In this document: piece after piece, positions 50,377 through 57,766 of the stretch
Layout of the letters: each line of letters begins with the position of its first letter
How positions within the stretch are numbered: the first letter of the stretch is position 1
Source: DATAOG01 sp963753685
GTDB lineage: Bacteria > Pseudomonadota > Alphaproteobacteria > Geminicoccales > Geminicoccaceae
DNA: 64,000 nucleotides
Reading direction: 5' to 3'
Assembly (NCBI GenBank): GCA_963753685.1
Contig: CAVWDE010000028.1
Span: 68,915 to 132,914, forward strand
Made by a program: the position numbers and the translations under genes
The notes under the pieces: generated by a model
What the model was told of the DNA's origin: nothing
The model's input: the letters and a program-made list of their open reading frames with translations, nothing else
Database searches by the model: none

Positions 50377-51183
50377 ATGAGGGTCAGCCGTATGCTGCGC
50401 CGAGGCGAGCGCAACTCCTGCTCCGGCGGCAGTGCCTGCATGGCCGTCATCTACATTCTCGGCGCGATCATCGGCACGGCCGTCGCCGTGTCCACGGCGC
50501 GAGCGTGCGAACCGGCCGGCTTTCCCGTCGCCATCGATGTCGGCCACGATCGCGACCGCCCCGGCGCCATCTCAGCGCGAGGGGTGCCCGAGTTCGAGTT
50601 CAATCTGGCCCTCGGCCGCGAAGTCCTGGCGGCGCTGCTCGCGAGCGGTTTCAGCCGATCGTTCCTCATCGGCGAGAGCGGTTCGCCGATCGGGCTCCGG
50701 GAGCGGACGGCGATCGCGGAGCGTGCAGGTGCCCGCGTCTTCATCTCGATCCATCACGACAGCGTGCAGCCCAAATATCTGGAGCGGTGGACCTTCGAGG
50801 GACGGGTGCAGGAGTACACCACACATGCGCGCGGCTTCTCGCTGTTCGTGTCGGCTGCCAACAGCTTCTTTGCGGCCTCGAAGGAACTCGCCCTCCTCAT
50901 GGGATCGGAGCTGCGCGCCAGGGGCATGCGCCCGAGCGTTCACCACGCGGAGCCAATCGAGGGGGAGAACCGTGAGGTGATCGATCAGCTCAACGGTGTT
51001 TATCGCTTCGACGACCTCATCGTCCTCCGCTCCGCCGCGATGCCAGCCGTTCTCCTCGAGGCTGGCGTCATCAAGCACCGGGAAGAGGAGCTGATCGTGG
51101 CGACCAGGGCCTTTCAGACGGATGTAGCGGGCGCGGTCCGCCGCACGGTCGAGCAGGCGTGCGCCCGAGGCCTTCTTGGTTAA
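50377..51183 (+). CDS. N-acetylmuramoyl-L-alanine amidase (Amidase_3)
   Basis: About 268 residues. A hydrophobic export segment (MAVIYILGAIIGTAVAVSTA, cleavage near ARA-CEPAG) precedes the zinc amidase domain: VAIDVGHDRDRPGA (Zn His), GVPEFEFNLALGREVLAALL (Zn Glu), RVFISIHHDSVQPKYL (Zn His) and MPAVLLEAGVIKHREEELIV (catalytic Glu). It cleaves the amide bond between MurNAc and the stem peptide in the periplasm. ATG 50377 has ACGAGG about 10 bases upstream; ATG 50440 directly before the signal segment is an alternative. Confidence 0.88.
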   Translation: MRVSRMLRRGERNSCSGGSACMAVIYILGAIIGTAVAVSTARACEPAGFPVAIDVGHDRDRPGAISARGVPEFEFNLALGREVLAALLASGFSRSFLIGESGSPIGLRERTAIAERAGARVFISIHHDSVQPKYLERWTFEGRVQEYTTHARGFSLFVSAANSFFAASKELALLMGSELRARGMRPSVHHAEPIEGENREVIDQLNGVYRFDDLIVLRSAAMPAVLLEAGVIKHREEELIVATRAFQTDVAGAVRRTVEQACARGLLG

Positions 51184-51260
51184 TGACCGGCGGTGCCGGG
51201 AGCTACGTGTACGCCGAACAATCGGCATGGGCAGCTCGGGGTAGCTGCGCCGATGCGCGC

Positions 51261-51450
51261 TCAGCCAAACCGCTCCCGCTGCTTTTCCCAATCCACCGGG
51301 AACGGCTTCATCAGCTGCGGCAAGCCGACCGTCGGCCAGCCCTCCAGGATCTTCTCAACGAGATCAGGAGCGAGCAGCGTCAGCCGCAGGACGCGGCACA
51401 CGTAGGATCGGTTGATCCGCTCGGCATCGCGTAGGCGCTCATAAGCCAGT
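51261..51450 (-). pseudogene. Remnant of recombinase-associated HTH protein (copy 7)
   Basis: The minus strand encodes YERLRDAERINRSYVCRVLR, LTLLAPDLVEKILEGWPTVG and PQLMKPFPVDWEKQRERFG with its natural stop, close to the copy at 2510-2902 (PFPVEWEKQKEQF). The HTH is present, but the N-terminal half is replaced by unrelated sequence upstream of 51450. It starts 78 bases after the amidase stop. Confidence 0.7.
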
Positions 51451-51524
51451 GACGTAGTGCGTCCGACCGCTGTTTCGTCGGTGACGGCTGCCTCACCCTC
51501 GCAGCCCAAGCTGAGCCGGATCGG

Positions 51525-51728
51525 CTACCAGCCGACGGACGTGGACTCCTCGGGGTCGACGTTGACGGTAACCCTCGAGGAGTCGATCGCGGAGCAGCCT
51601 GTGAGGCTTGCTGCGAGCACCAGCAGGACCACGAGCGCCAAGCCCGGCCAGGCGGCTCGCGCCTGGTAACCGTTGCCGCCTCTGGCGTGGCGAAGAAGAA
51701 CCGGGGCAGCGAAGCAGGCGGCAGCCAT
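51525..51728 (-). CDS. Putative small lipoprotein
   Basis: A 67-residue frame containing LALVVLLVLAASLTGC, a hydrophobic stretch ending in a lipobox-like LTGC, then SAIDSSRVTVNVDPEESTSV and a stop. If real, it would be lipidated at Cys about 45 and exposed in the periplasm. No recognisable family and no clear ribosome site; the first 25 residues look random. It could be a chance frame in GC-rich DNA. Confidence 0.35.
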   Translation of the reverse strand: MAAACFAAPVLLRHARGGNGYQARAAWPGLALVVLLVLAASLTGCSAIDSSRVTVNVDPEESTSVGW

Positions 51729-52189
51729 ATCGAACCCTCCACCGGTTCGGGTTGGTCAGGCCCGGGGCGGCGTTTGGGGCGCCGACCCGGGCCGCTTTGG
51801 GGGGCGCTGGAATATGCGCCGCCGGTGGTTGCCCGTTCGTTAAAACCCTCCGGTTCGCGCTCCAACGCCCACACAAGATGGCAACGAGCGCCCGAGTTGG
51901 ACCGAGACGTTCCGGTGGCACGGGCAGCAGCTGGTGTCCGGTGCGATGGCCTTGGCCTCCCTCGAGGCGCTTAGCCCCGGCGTCAAGCTGTGCTGGGAAG
52001 CGGTCGAGCGGCATCGGCGCGCCCAACATCGTCACCGCCAAGGTCTTCTCCCCCATGGCGTGGACATCGGCCACAGGCTTGGTCTCGATCTTGACCGGCG
52101 ATCGGGTCGAGGCGAACGGCGCCAGCAATCCATTCGACAAACCAGGGCCCGGTATATCGCGGGCGCCGCTGGCCACCACGATGCGCTCG

Positions 52190-52395
52190 GCCGCAGCGTT
52201 GGCCAAGATGTACGTGCGCATTTCCGCGACGGCGACACGATCGATGCCGGCAGCCTGCCGATCCGCCTCAACGGCCCGGCGGCGCCGGAGCACGACGAGC
52301 CCGGCGGCGGCCCAGCCACGGCGGTCGTGACGGCGGTCGTGCTCGGCCGCGAGGACCGCTGCGAGCTGAACAGCGACCGCATTTGCGCTTTACCT
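52190..52395 (+). pseudogene. Thermonuclease (SNase-like) N-terminal fragment
   Basis: The plus strand reads RDGDTIDAGSLPIRLNGPAA, then PEHDEPGGGPATAVVTAVVL and GREDRCELNSDR. The D-G-D-T...R-L-x-G-x-x-A-P-E pattern is the start of the staphylococcal-nuclease fold (catalytic Asp and first Arg). Nothing of the second half follows: after 52395 the sequence leads into the antiporter. The upstream bases 51729-52189 have no supported plus-strand gene. Confidence 0.45.
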
Positions 52396-52480
52396 TATGT
52401 TCATAGCCATCGATCAATTCTCTTTATATTCGGCGCCGGCAGTTTTCTGGCCGTCACGAGCGCCCGCGAATGGAGCATCC

Positions 52481-53686
52481 GTGCACCTCGACCCGGTGCT
52501 GCCCGGCTTCGTCGGTCTGGTCTTCATCCTGCTGATCCTGGCGCTCGCCGCCTCGGCCGTTCGCCAGCCGGTGATCTTCGGCTATCTGCTTGGTGGCCTG
52601 TTGATCGGGCCGAGCATGCTCGGTCTGGTCGAGGACGTCGAGATGATCGAGCGGCTGGGGGCGGTCGGAGTTGTGCTCCTGTTGTTCTTCATCGGCCTCG
52701 AGGTCTCACCCAGAGCCCTCGCCGCCAACTGGAAGGTGGCAGTGGTCGGGACGGCCCTGCAGGTCGTCCTGACCACGGCGCTGGTGTGCGGCTTCGGTGC
52801 GCTGCTCGACTGGCCGCTCGGCGTCCGTCTCCTACTCGGGTTCGTGGTATCTCTCAGCAGCACGGCCGTGGTCCTCAAGCTGCTCAAGGACTGGGGCGAG
52901 CTGGACACGCGGGTCGGTCAGGATGTTGTGGGCATCCTGCTGATCCAGGACGTGATCGTCATCCCGATGCTGATCGTGCTCGGCCTGCTGACCGGCAAGC
53001 CGCTGGACGGTCGCGAGGTGATCCAGCAACTGGTCGGCGGGATCGTCTTGATCGGGGTGGTCGTCTGGGTCGTGCGTCGGCCGCGCTTCGACCCCCTGCC
53101 CTTCATCGGCATGATGAAAAGGGACGCGGACCTGCAGGTTTTGATGCCGCTGGTCGTCTGTTTCGGTCTCGCGCTGTTCTCGGCGTCGCTTCACCTTTCG
53201 ACCGCGCTGGGCGCCTTCGTCGCCGGCATCGTCATCCGCGCGTCGCGATCCACTGGACCCGCCGAACACAGTCTGGGAGCGCTCCGGGTTCTGTTTGTCG
53301 CCCTGTTCTTCGCCTCGATCGGCATGCTGATCGATCTCGGCTTCATCGAGCGCCACTGGTGGCAGGTGCTGGCACTGGTGGCCATGGTCCTGGTCGCCAA
53401 CACCGTCCTCAACGGCTTGCTGCTTCGTGTCCTCGGACGATCGTGGCGGGAGGGCTTCTATGCCGGCGCGCTGCTGGCGCAGATCGGCGAGTTCAGTTTC
53501 GTGCTGGCGGCGGTCGGTTTTCAGGCCGGCGTGATCACCGGCGATAGCTATCAGACCACAGTCGCGGTGATCGCGATCGGCCTGCTGATCAGCCCAGTGT
53601 GGATCAAGCTGGTCAAGTTCGCTCTCGACCAAGCCGAGCAGCTGCCATCCGGGCGCCAGCTGCGGCCGGTGAGCGGCAGCGACTGA
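52481..53686 (+). CDS. CPA2-family cation:proton antiporter (KefB/C-like, without RCK domain)
   Basis: 401 residues from GTG 52481 (TGGAG 6 bases upstream); the longer frame from 52397 adds residues without homology. Twelve or so helices: FVGLVFILLILALAASAVRQ, VIFGYLLGGLLIGPSMLGLV, VGVVLLLFFIGLEVSPRALA (GLE motif), LLLGFVVSLSSTAVVLKLLK, VGILLIQDVIVIPMLIVLGL (ion-site QDV) and LLAQIGEFSFVLAAVGFQAG. It exchanges K+ or Na+ for H+ in the inner membrane. The usual C-terminal TrkA-N regulatory domain is absent. It ends about 350 bases before the next recombinase module. Confidence 0.9.
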   Translation: MHLDPVLPGFVGLVFILLILALAASAVRQPVIFGYLLGGLLIGPSMLGLVEDVEMIERLGAVGVVLLLFFIGLEVSPRALAANWKVAVVGTALQVVLTTALVCGFGALLDWPLGVRLLLGFVVSLSSTAVVLKLLKDWGELDTRVGQDVVGILLIQDVIVIPMLIVLGLLTGKPLDGREVIQQLVGGIVLIGVVVWVVRRPRFDPLPFIGMMKRDADLQVLMPLVVCFGLALFSASLHLSTALGAFVAGIVIRASRSTGPAEHSLGALRVLFVALFFASIGMLIDLGFIERHWWQVLALVAMVLVANTVLNGLLLRVLGRSWREGFYAGALLAQIGEFSFVLAAVGFQAGVITGDSYQTTVAVIAIGLLISPVWIKLVKFALDQAEQLPSGRQLRPVSGSD

Positions 53687-53986
53687 CCGCCCTCGAGATC
53701 GGGCGCGCGCAGCCGAATCAGGCCCGGGCTCGTTCGGGGGCCCCTCCAGCAGTGCCCTGCTCGGCGACGGTCGTCTGCCTGCCGGGCGCTGATCAGGCGG
53801 TCTCGGCAGTAGTGATCGCCGGCGGTCTCTGCGGCGGCAACCTGCACGGGGTCCGGGACGCCTGCATCGGGCCTCGGCACGGACGCCGCCCGCCACCACT
53901 GGTCAGCTGCGGGGCGCGATCACCAATCAGCAGGGGTCGGAGTGGCCAGCGTCGCCTCGACGATCCGGCCCGCTCCCCCAGCCCCT
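53687..53986. other. Intergenic region, no supported gene
   Basis: 300 bases between the antiporter stop and the minus-strand HTH gene. No domain or start signal was found on either strand. Confidence 0.4.
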
Positions 53987-54439
53987 TCAGCCCCTGCTTT
54001 GCTCGCATCGGCTCGGAGGCCATGAACTCGCGCCGGTTGCCTTGAGCGCCGTCCGCTGTTCTTCCCAGCTCGCCGGCAGCGGCCGCTCCAGCTGTTCCAG
54101 CATGGGCACCTGATCGGAGCGCCCTTCGAGAATCATCTCGATGATGTCGGGCGCCAGCAGGGCCAGCCGCAAGATCCGACTCACATAGCTCTTGGAGATG
54201 CCCTCCGCCTCCCCGATGTCGCTGACCGAGGCGTGCACTTCCTCATCGAGCTGCCGCTGCCAGCGCCATGCCCGCGCCAGCGCCTTGACAAGCGTGCCGT
54301 CGGGCTGCGGCTTCGACGCGGGCGCGATCGCGGTGCCGTCGGGCGCCACGATCCGCTTGCGGCCGCCGCGATGCTGAAACCGCATCGGAATCCGGACCAC
54401 CAGCGTCGTGCCCTCGAGTCGGGTGTCGACGTCGCTCAT
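53987..54439 (-). CDS. Small HTH protein partner of serine recombinase (copy 8, intact core)
   Basis: The best-preserved copy: MSDVDTRLEGTTLVVRIPMR, FQHRGGRKRIVAPDG, WRWQRQLDEEVHASVSDIGE, HTH AEGISKSYVSRILRLALLAP, IIEMILEGRSDQVPMLEQLE and PLPASWEEQRTALKATGA. The last 13 codons (to 53987) look like read-through beyond the family end. ATG 54439 overlaps the stop of the recombinase fusion (ATGA), so the pair is translationally coupled, as at 2902. It is the template against which the seven other copies were recognised. Confidence 0.85.
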   Translation of the reverse strand: MSDVDTRLEGTTLVVRIPMRFQHRGGRKRIVAPDGTAIAPASKPQPDGTLVKALARAWRWQRQLDEEVHASVSDIGEAEGISKSYVSRILRLALLAPDIIEMILEGRSDQVPMLEQLERPLPASWEEQRTALKATGASSWPPSRCEQSRG

Positions 54440-55917
54440 CAGGCCGCCCTCGCGGGCCGCTCGTCGCCCTGCTGCAACTCGGCGACCAAGCTCGGCAAGC
54501 CCGAAGCTCTGATCCGCACTTCGAGCGCATCCTCTTGGATGTCGACCCGCTCGACTAGCAGTTGCACGATCCGCGCCTGCTCGGCGGGGAACAGCTCGTT
54601 CCAGAGCATGGCGAAGTCGGCGAGCAGGGCCGTGACCTCGCGCTCGGTGATCCCGTCATCGCCGTCCCGCTTGGCGGTAGCCCAGGTCCGCGCCACCAGC
54701 TCCGGCGCCAGCAGGAGCCTCCGGACGTGATCGAGCACCGCGCCCTCGACATCGGCCGCCGGCACGCTGGTGACCGGGCAGGTCTCGTAGCCCTCCGAGA
54801 TCGCCTCGCGGGTGACGTAGTATCTGTAGATCCGACCCCGCCGGCGGGTGTGGCTTGGCGACATCGGCCGTCCGTTCGGACCGAAGATCAGGCCCTTCAG
54901 CAGCGCCGGCACCTTGGCCCGGCTCGCGGCGCCGCGCCGGTGCGCAGGCGGCGCCATCACGGCGTGCGCCTTGTCCCACGCTCGCTGGTCGATGATCGCG
55001 AGGTGTTCGCCGCGGTAGGCCATCCCCTTGTGCACCGCCGGCGGGGCCCGGCCGGCGAACGGCCGGTCATCCCGAACATAGGCCCAGAGTCGCGCGATCC
55101 GGGTCTTGTCTTTCGCCAGCACCGGCACGGTCGTGTCATCGGCATGGAGGCGCTTGGCCGCGAACACGTGCGCGTGGATCGCGTCCACCAGCGGCATGGC
55201 GGTCGCTGCCGTCGCCCCCACCCAATCGGCCAGCGTCGAGACGTCGATCTCGACGCCTTCCCTTGCATAGATCGCGCTCTGCCGGGCGAGCGGCAGATGG
55301 TGCCCGTACTTCGAGACCATGACGAGGGCGAGCAGGTTCGGGCCGGCGCGGCCGCGGGCGATCGGGTGCGAGGGCGCCGGCGGCTGGGTGATCGCCTCGC
55401 AGCTTCTGCAGGTGAACTTCTCGCGCACGTGCTCGACCACCTTCCACCGGCGCGGCACGCACTCGAGCGTCTCGGTCACATCCTCGCCGAGCTTCCTGAC
55501 CACGCCGCCGCACTTGGGGCAGGCGCAAGGTGCTGGATGGACGATGCGCTCGCGCGGCAGATGCGCCGGCAGCGGCCGGCGGGCGGGCTTGCGCTGGGGC
55601 GTCGAGCGCGGCGCGGGCCCTGCCGGTGCCGCCATCTCCGCCGCCGTGTCCTCCTGGGCGACGGTCTCCTCGAGCTCAGCGAGCTGGAGCTCGAGCTGCG
55701 CGATGATCTTCGCCCCACGCTCCGAAGACTGGCCGTACTGCTCACGGCGCGCCTTGGCGAGCAGCAGCTTCAGGCGCTCGATCTCGAGCCTGGCGCCGGA
55801 GATCTGGGCTTCGGCGTCCTCGGCCCGCGCTTCGGCCGCGCGCCGCGCCGTCCGCTCGGCGAGGATCATCGCATGCGCGGCGGTGAGATCGGTGGGCAAC
55901 GGATCGGAGCGGGTCAC
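54439..55917 (-). CDS. IS66 transposase (TnpC) fused in frame to a serine recombinase C-terminus
   Basis: 492 residues, one uninterrupted frame. Residues 1 to about 294 are IS66 TnpC: a coiled helix (LEIERLKLLLAKARREQYGQ), zinc-finger-like CACPKCGGVVRKLGEDVTET and FTCRSCEAITQPP, then LVMVSKYGHHLPLARQSAIY and RLHADDTTVPVLAKDKTRIA (first catalytic D) to WAYVRDDRPFAGRAPPA. From VHKGMAYRGEHLAIIDQRAW it is the recombinase: VPALLKGLIFGPNGRPMSPS, YRYYVTREAISEGYETCPVT and EQARIVQLLVERVDIQEDAL. The join is near 55034. The rest of the IS66 DDE domain and the recombinase's catalytic serine are both missing. It most likely arose by IS66 insertion into a recombinase gene plus deletion. Any activity is unknown. 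Confidence 0.85.
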   Translation of the reverse strand: MTRSDPLPTDLTAAHAMILAERTARRAAEARAEDAEAQISGARLEIERLKLLLAKARREQYGQSSERGAKIIAQLELQLAELEETVAQEDTAAEMAAPAGPAPRSTPQRKPARRPLPAHLPRERIVHPAPCACPKCGGVVRKLGEDVTETLECVPRRWKVVEHVREKFTCRSCEAITQPPAPSHPIARGRAGPNLLALVMVSKYGHHLPLARQSAIYAREGVEIDVSTLADWVGATAATAMPLVDAIHAHVFAAKRLHADDTTVPVLAKDKTRIARLWAYVRDDRPFAGRAPPAVHKGMAYRGEHLAIIDQRAWDKAHAVMAPPAHRRGAASRAKVPALLKGLIFGPNGRPMSPSHTRRRGRIYRYYVTREAISEGYETCPVTSVPAADVEGAVLDHVRRLLLAPELVARTWATAKRDGDDGITEREVTALLADFAMLWNELFPAEQARIVQLLVERVDIQEDALEVRIRASGLPSLVAELQQGDERPARAA

Positions 55918-55988
55918 GCCCCGGATTGAAGCACATCGGCCACGGGCCTGCTGGTTCTACATGCCGGGTAAGTCAAAAGGCCGCGGAC

Positions 55989-56399
55989 TCAGCCCGCCGC
56001 CTGCGGCCGCCACGTCCGCCGCGGCATCCGCCAGTCGATCCCTTCCAGCAGGTAGCCGAGCTGCGCCGGCGTGATCGTCACCACCCCGTCCGCCGGCCCG
56101 ACGCGGTCTCCCGACCGCGTCCGTCCATGTGTTCGGCTCGACCGTCTGCCGACGGTCGGGCTGGGCCAGATGAACCGCCCGCGCTCCAGCCGTTTGGCGA
56201 ACAGGCACATGCCCTGGTCGTCGTGCCAGAGCACCTTGATCAGGTCGCCGCGCTTGCCGCGAAAGACGAACAGATGTCCGCTGTGCGCGTCCCGCCGCAA
56301 GGTCTCCTGCACCTGGATGGCCAGCCCGTTCATGCCGCGCCGCAGGTCGGTCGGCCCGGTCGCCAGCCACACCCGCACGCCGCTCGGCACCGGGATCAT
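55989..56399 (-). CDS. tnpB: IS66-family accessory protein TnpB
   Basis: 136 residues: MIPVPSGVRVWLATGPTDLR, RGMNGLAIQVQETLRRDAHS, GHLFVFRGKRGDLIKVLWHD, CLFAKRLERGRFIWPSP and the end TPAQLGYLLEGIDWRMPRRT. Between them about 20 residues (TVGRRSSRTHGRTRSGDRVG) are extra compared with the usual TnpB; the DNA there is rich in short inverted repeats, suggesting a small in-frame insertion. It starts 5 bases after the tnpA stop, in the order tnpA-tnpB-tnpC. Confidence 0.88.
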   Translation of the reverse strand: MIPVPSGVRVWLATGPTDLRRGMNGLAIQVQETLRRDAHSGHLFVFRGKRGDLIKVLWHDDQGMCLFAKRLERGRFIWPSPTVGRRSSRTHGRTRSGDRVGPADGVVTITPAQLGYLLEGIDWRMPRRTWRPQAAG

Positions 56400-56403
56400 C
56401 CGA

Positions 56404-56787
56404 TCATCGCCGCACCAGCGCCCGCAGCGCCGCCGTGACCACCGCAGGGTCGATGCGACCCGAGATCCGAAGCCGGCCACGCCGCGGCAACTCGATCTCG
56501 ATCACGCCCGGCGCGGGCGGGTGGACCTCCGCCTCGCTCGCCACCGTGGGCGGACGCTCGGCCACGAGCTCGACCGCGGCGAAGGCCGCAGCCGCAGGGG
56601 CTGGCAAACCGAGATCGCCACGGTACCGCTTGCGCCAGGTGAACAGCTGGCTGGTGTTCACGCCGTGTCGCTGGGCCACGGCGTGCACCGTCGCCCCCGC
56701 CATGAAGGTCTCGGCGACCAGCTGCCGCTTCTCCTCGTCCGACCAGCGTCGACGTGCTTGCCCACGGAAAATCTCGATCCGCGCCAT
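56404..56787 (-). CDS. tnpA: IS66-family accessory protein TnpA
   Basis: 127 residues from ATG 56787 (GGGCGAG upstream; the longer open frame to 56856 is not homologous). The N-terminal HTH is WSDEEKRQLVAETFMAGATV, HAVAQRHGVNTSQLFTWRKR. The C-terminal half (VIEIELPRRGRLRISGRIDP, AVVTAALRAL) is the typical end of IS66 TnpA. It is the first gene of an IS66 set that leads into the fused tnpC. Confidence 0.9.
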   Translation of the reverse strand: MARIEIFRGQARRRWSDEEKRQLVAETFMAGATVHAVAQRHGVNTSQLFTWRKRYRGDLGLPAPAAAAFAAVELVAERPPTVASEAEVHPPAPGVIEIELPRRGRLRISGRIDPAVVTAALRALVRR

Positions 56788-56879
56788 CCACTCGCCCCTG
56801 CGACTGGTCTCACAACCGTTGCAAGACCAGTCGCAGCGACAAGCATCACCACCCACATCGCTCCCGCAAGGCGGCCCTC

Positions 56880-57082
56880 ACCGGACGCGTACGCTCGACG
56901 AGGCCTACGTGCCGTTCTTCGGCGCGTTCGGCGTCGCCTGGGACGACGCCATGGTCGCCCGCTGGAGCGCCAATCCCCTCGGCATGCTGTGGCCGGAGAG
57001 GGATGCGGCGTTCGTGACGACGGGCGGTGGGTGGCCGCCGGCCACGGTGCGGCGGCCGGTCGTCATCATCGCTGCTGGTTAG
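56880..57082 (+). pseudogene. Prophage LamG-type tail protein, C-terminal remnant
   Basis: Encodes LDEAYVPFFGAFGVAWDDAM, VARWSANPLGMLWPERDAAF and VRRPVVIIAAG before TAG. AMVARWSANPLGMLWP parallels AMVRRWHADPFGFLRP of the intact tail gene at 10311-11168. Only the last 65 residues remain, next to the IS66 border. Confidence 0.55.
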
Positions 57083-57139
57083 GCGGAATCTGCAGCCGAG
57101 TCGATCAGAAGGACGTTGGACCAGACCAGCTGTGCCAGG

Positions 57140-57517
57140 CAGGCATCACGTCGTCCGTCGCGATCGTGAATGATACGACCTGGTCGACAATCGTCGGGCC
57201 ATGGCGACCGGGACGCCTCGAGCTGGACGTTGACAGCTTCTCGCGCGCCTCGAGCATGGCGGCGGCGACCAGCACCAGCAGCGCGTTCGGCATCTACCGC
57301 TGGGGCTGGGGCTTCTCGACCTCGCAGGACTTCAACGGCGACATCGCGCTGATCGCGTGCTTCGCCTCATTCTGGCCCCCCCATGGTGTGGCGCTGGCAC
57401 GCCGATCCGTTCGGCTTCCTGCGCCCATGGAACGAAGTGCCTGCGCTCATGGCGAGTGAGCCACCCGCCACGCCGCCCTCGACCGGCACCGGCGTCGTGG
57501 TCTGCCTGATGGGGTAG
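57140..57517 (+). pseudogene. Prophage LamG-type tail protein remnant, closely related to 10311-11168
   Basis: Encodes ITSSVAIVNDTTWSTIVGPW, RPGRLELDVDSFS, FGIYRWGWGFSTSQDFNGDI and ALIACFASFW, nearly the same as the gene at 10311-11168. A one-base change near 57385 shifts the frame; the other frame keeps WHADPFGFLRPWNEVPAL and the end GVVVCLMG before TAG 57515. The N-terminal half is missing. It shows that the same prophage family left pieces at two places 46 kb apart. Confidence 0.75.
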
Positions 57518-57766
57518 CGTCGAATGGCCCTTTGTCTCAGCAAGCTGTCGCGTGAGGAGCGCCAATCCGCTCCGCATACTTTGGGCTGGGACTTCCGAAC
57601 CTGGAACGTTTGCGTGGTTCGAGATGTAGAGTTGGCCGCCGATGGTCGGTTGGGACTGGGAGAGCCACCGCGCGCGCTGGCGAAGAGAGGTCCCTTCGTC
57701 GCTGCCGTGCCGGCTTGCGTGCTGCCGGGCTGTGGCCATGCTCGCTCGTAGTCCCTTCCACGGCTA
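57518..57766. other. Intergenic region, no supported gene
   Basis: About 250 bases after the tail remnant. A 75-codon plus-strand frame from 57524 (MALCLSKLSREERQSAPHTL) starts with a phrase parallel to the bases after 11168, so it is probably the beginning of the next phage gene, decayed. Not called as a gene. Confidence 0.35.

Noticed and set aside
54562..55929. A 455-codon plus-strand frame opposite the IS66-recombinase fusion
   Set aside because: Antisense shadow of a frame with clear homology over its full length.
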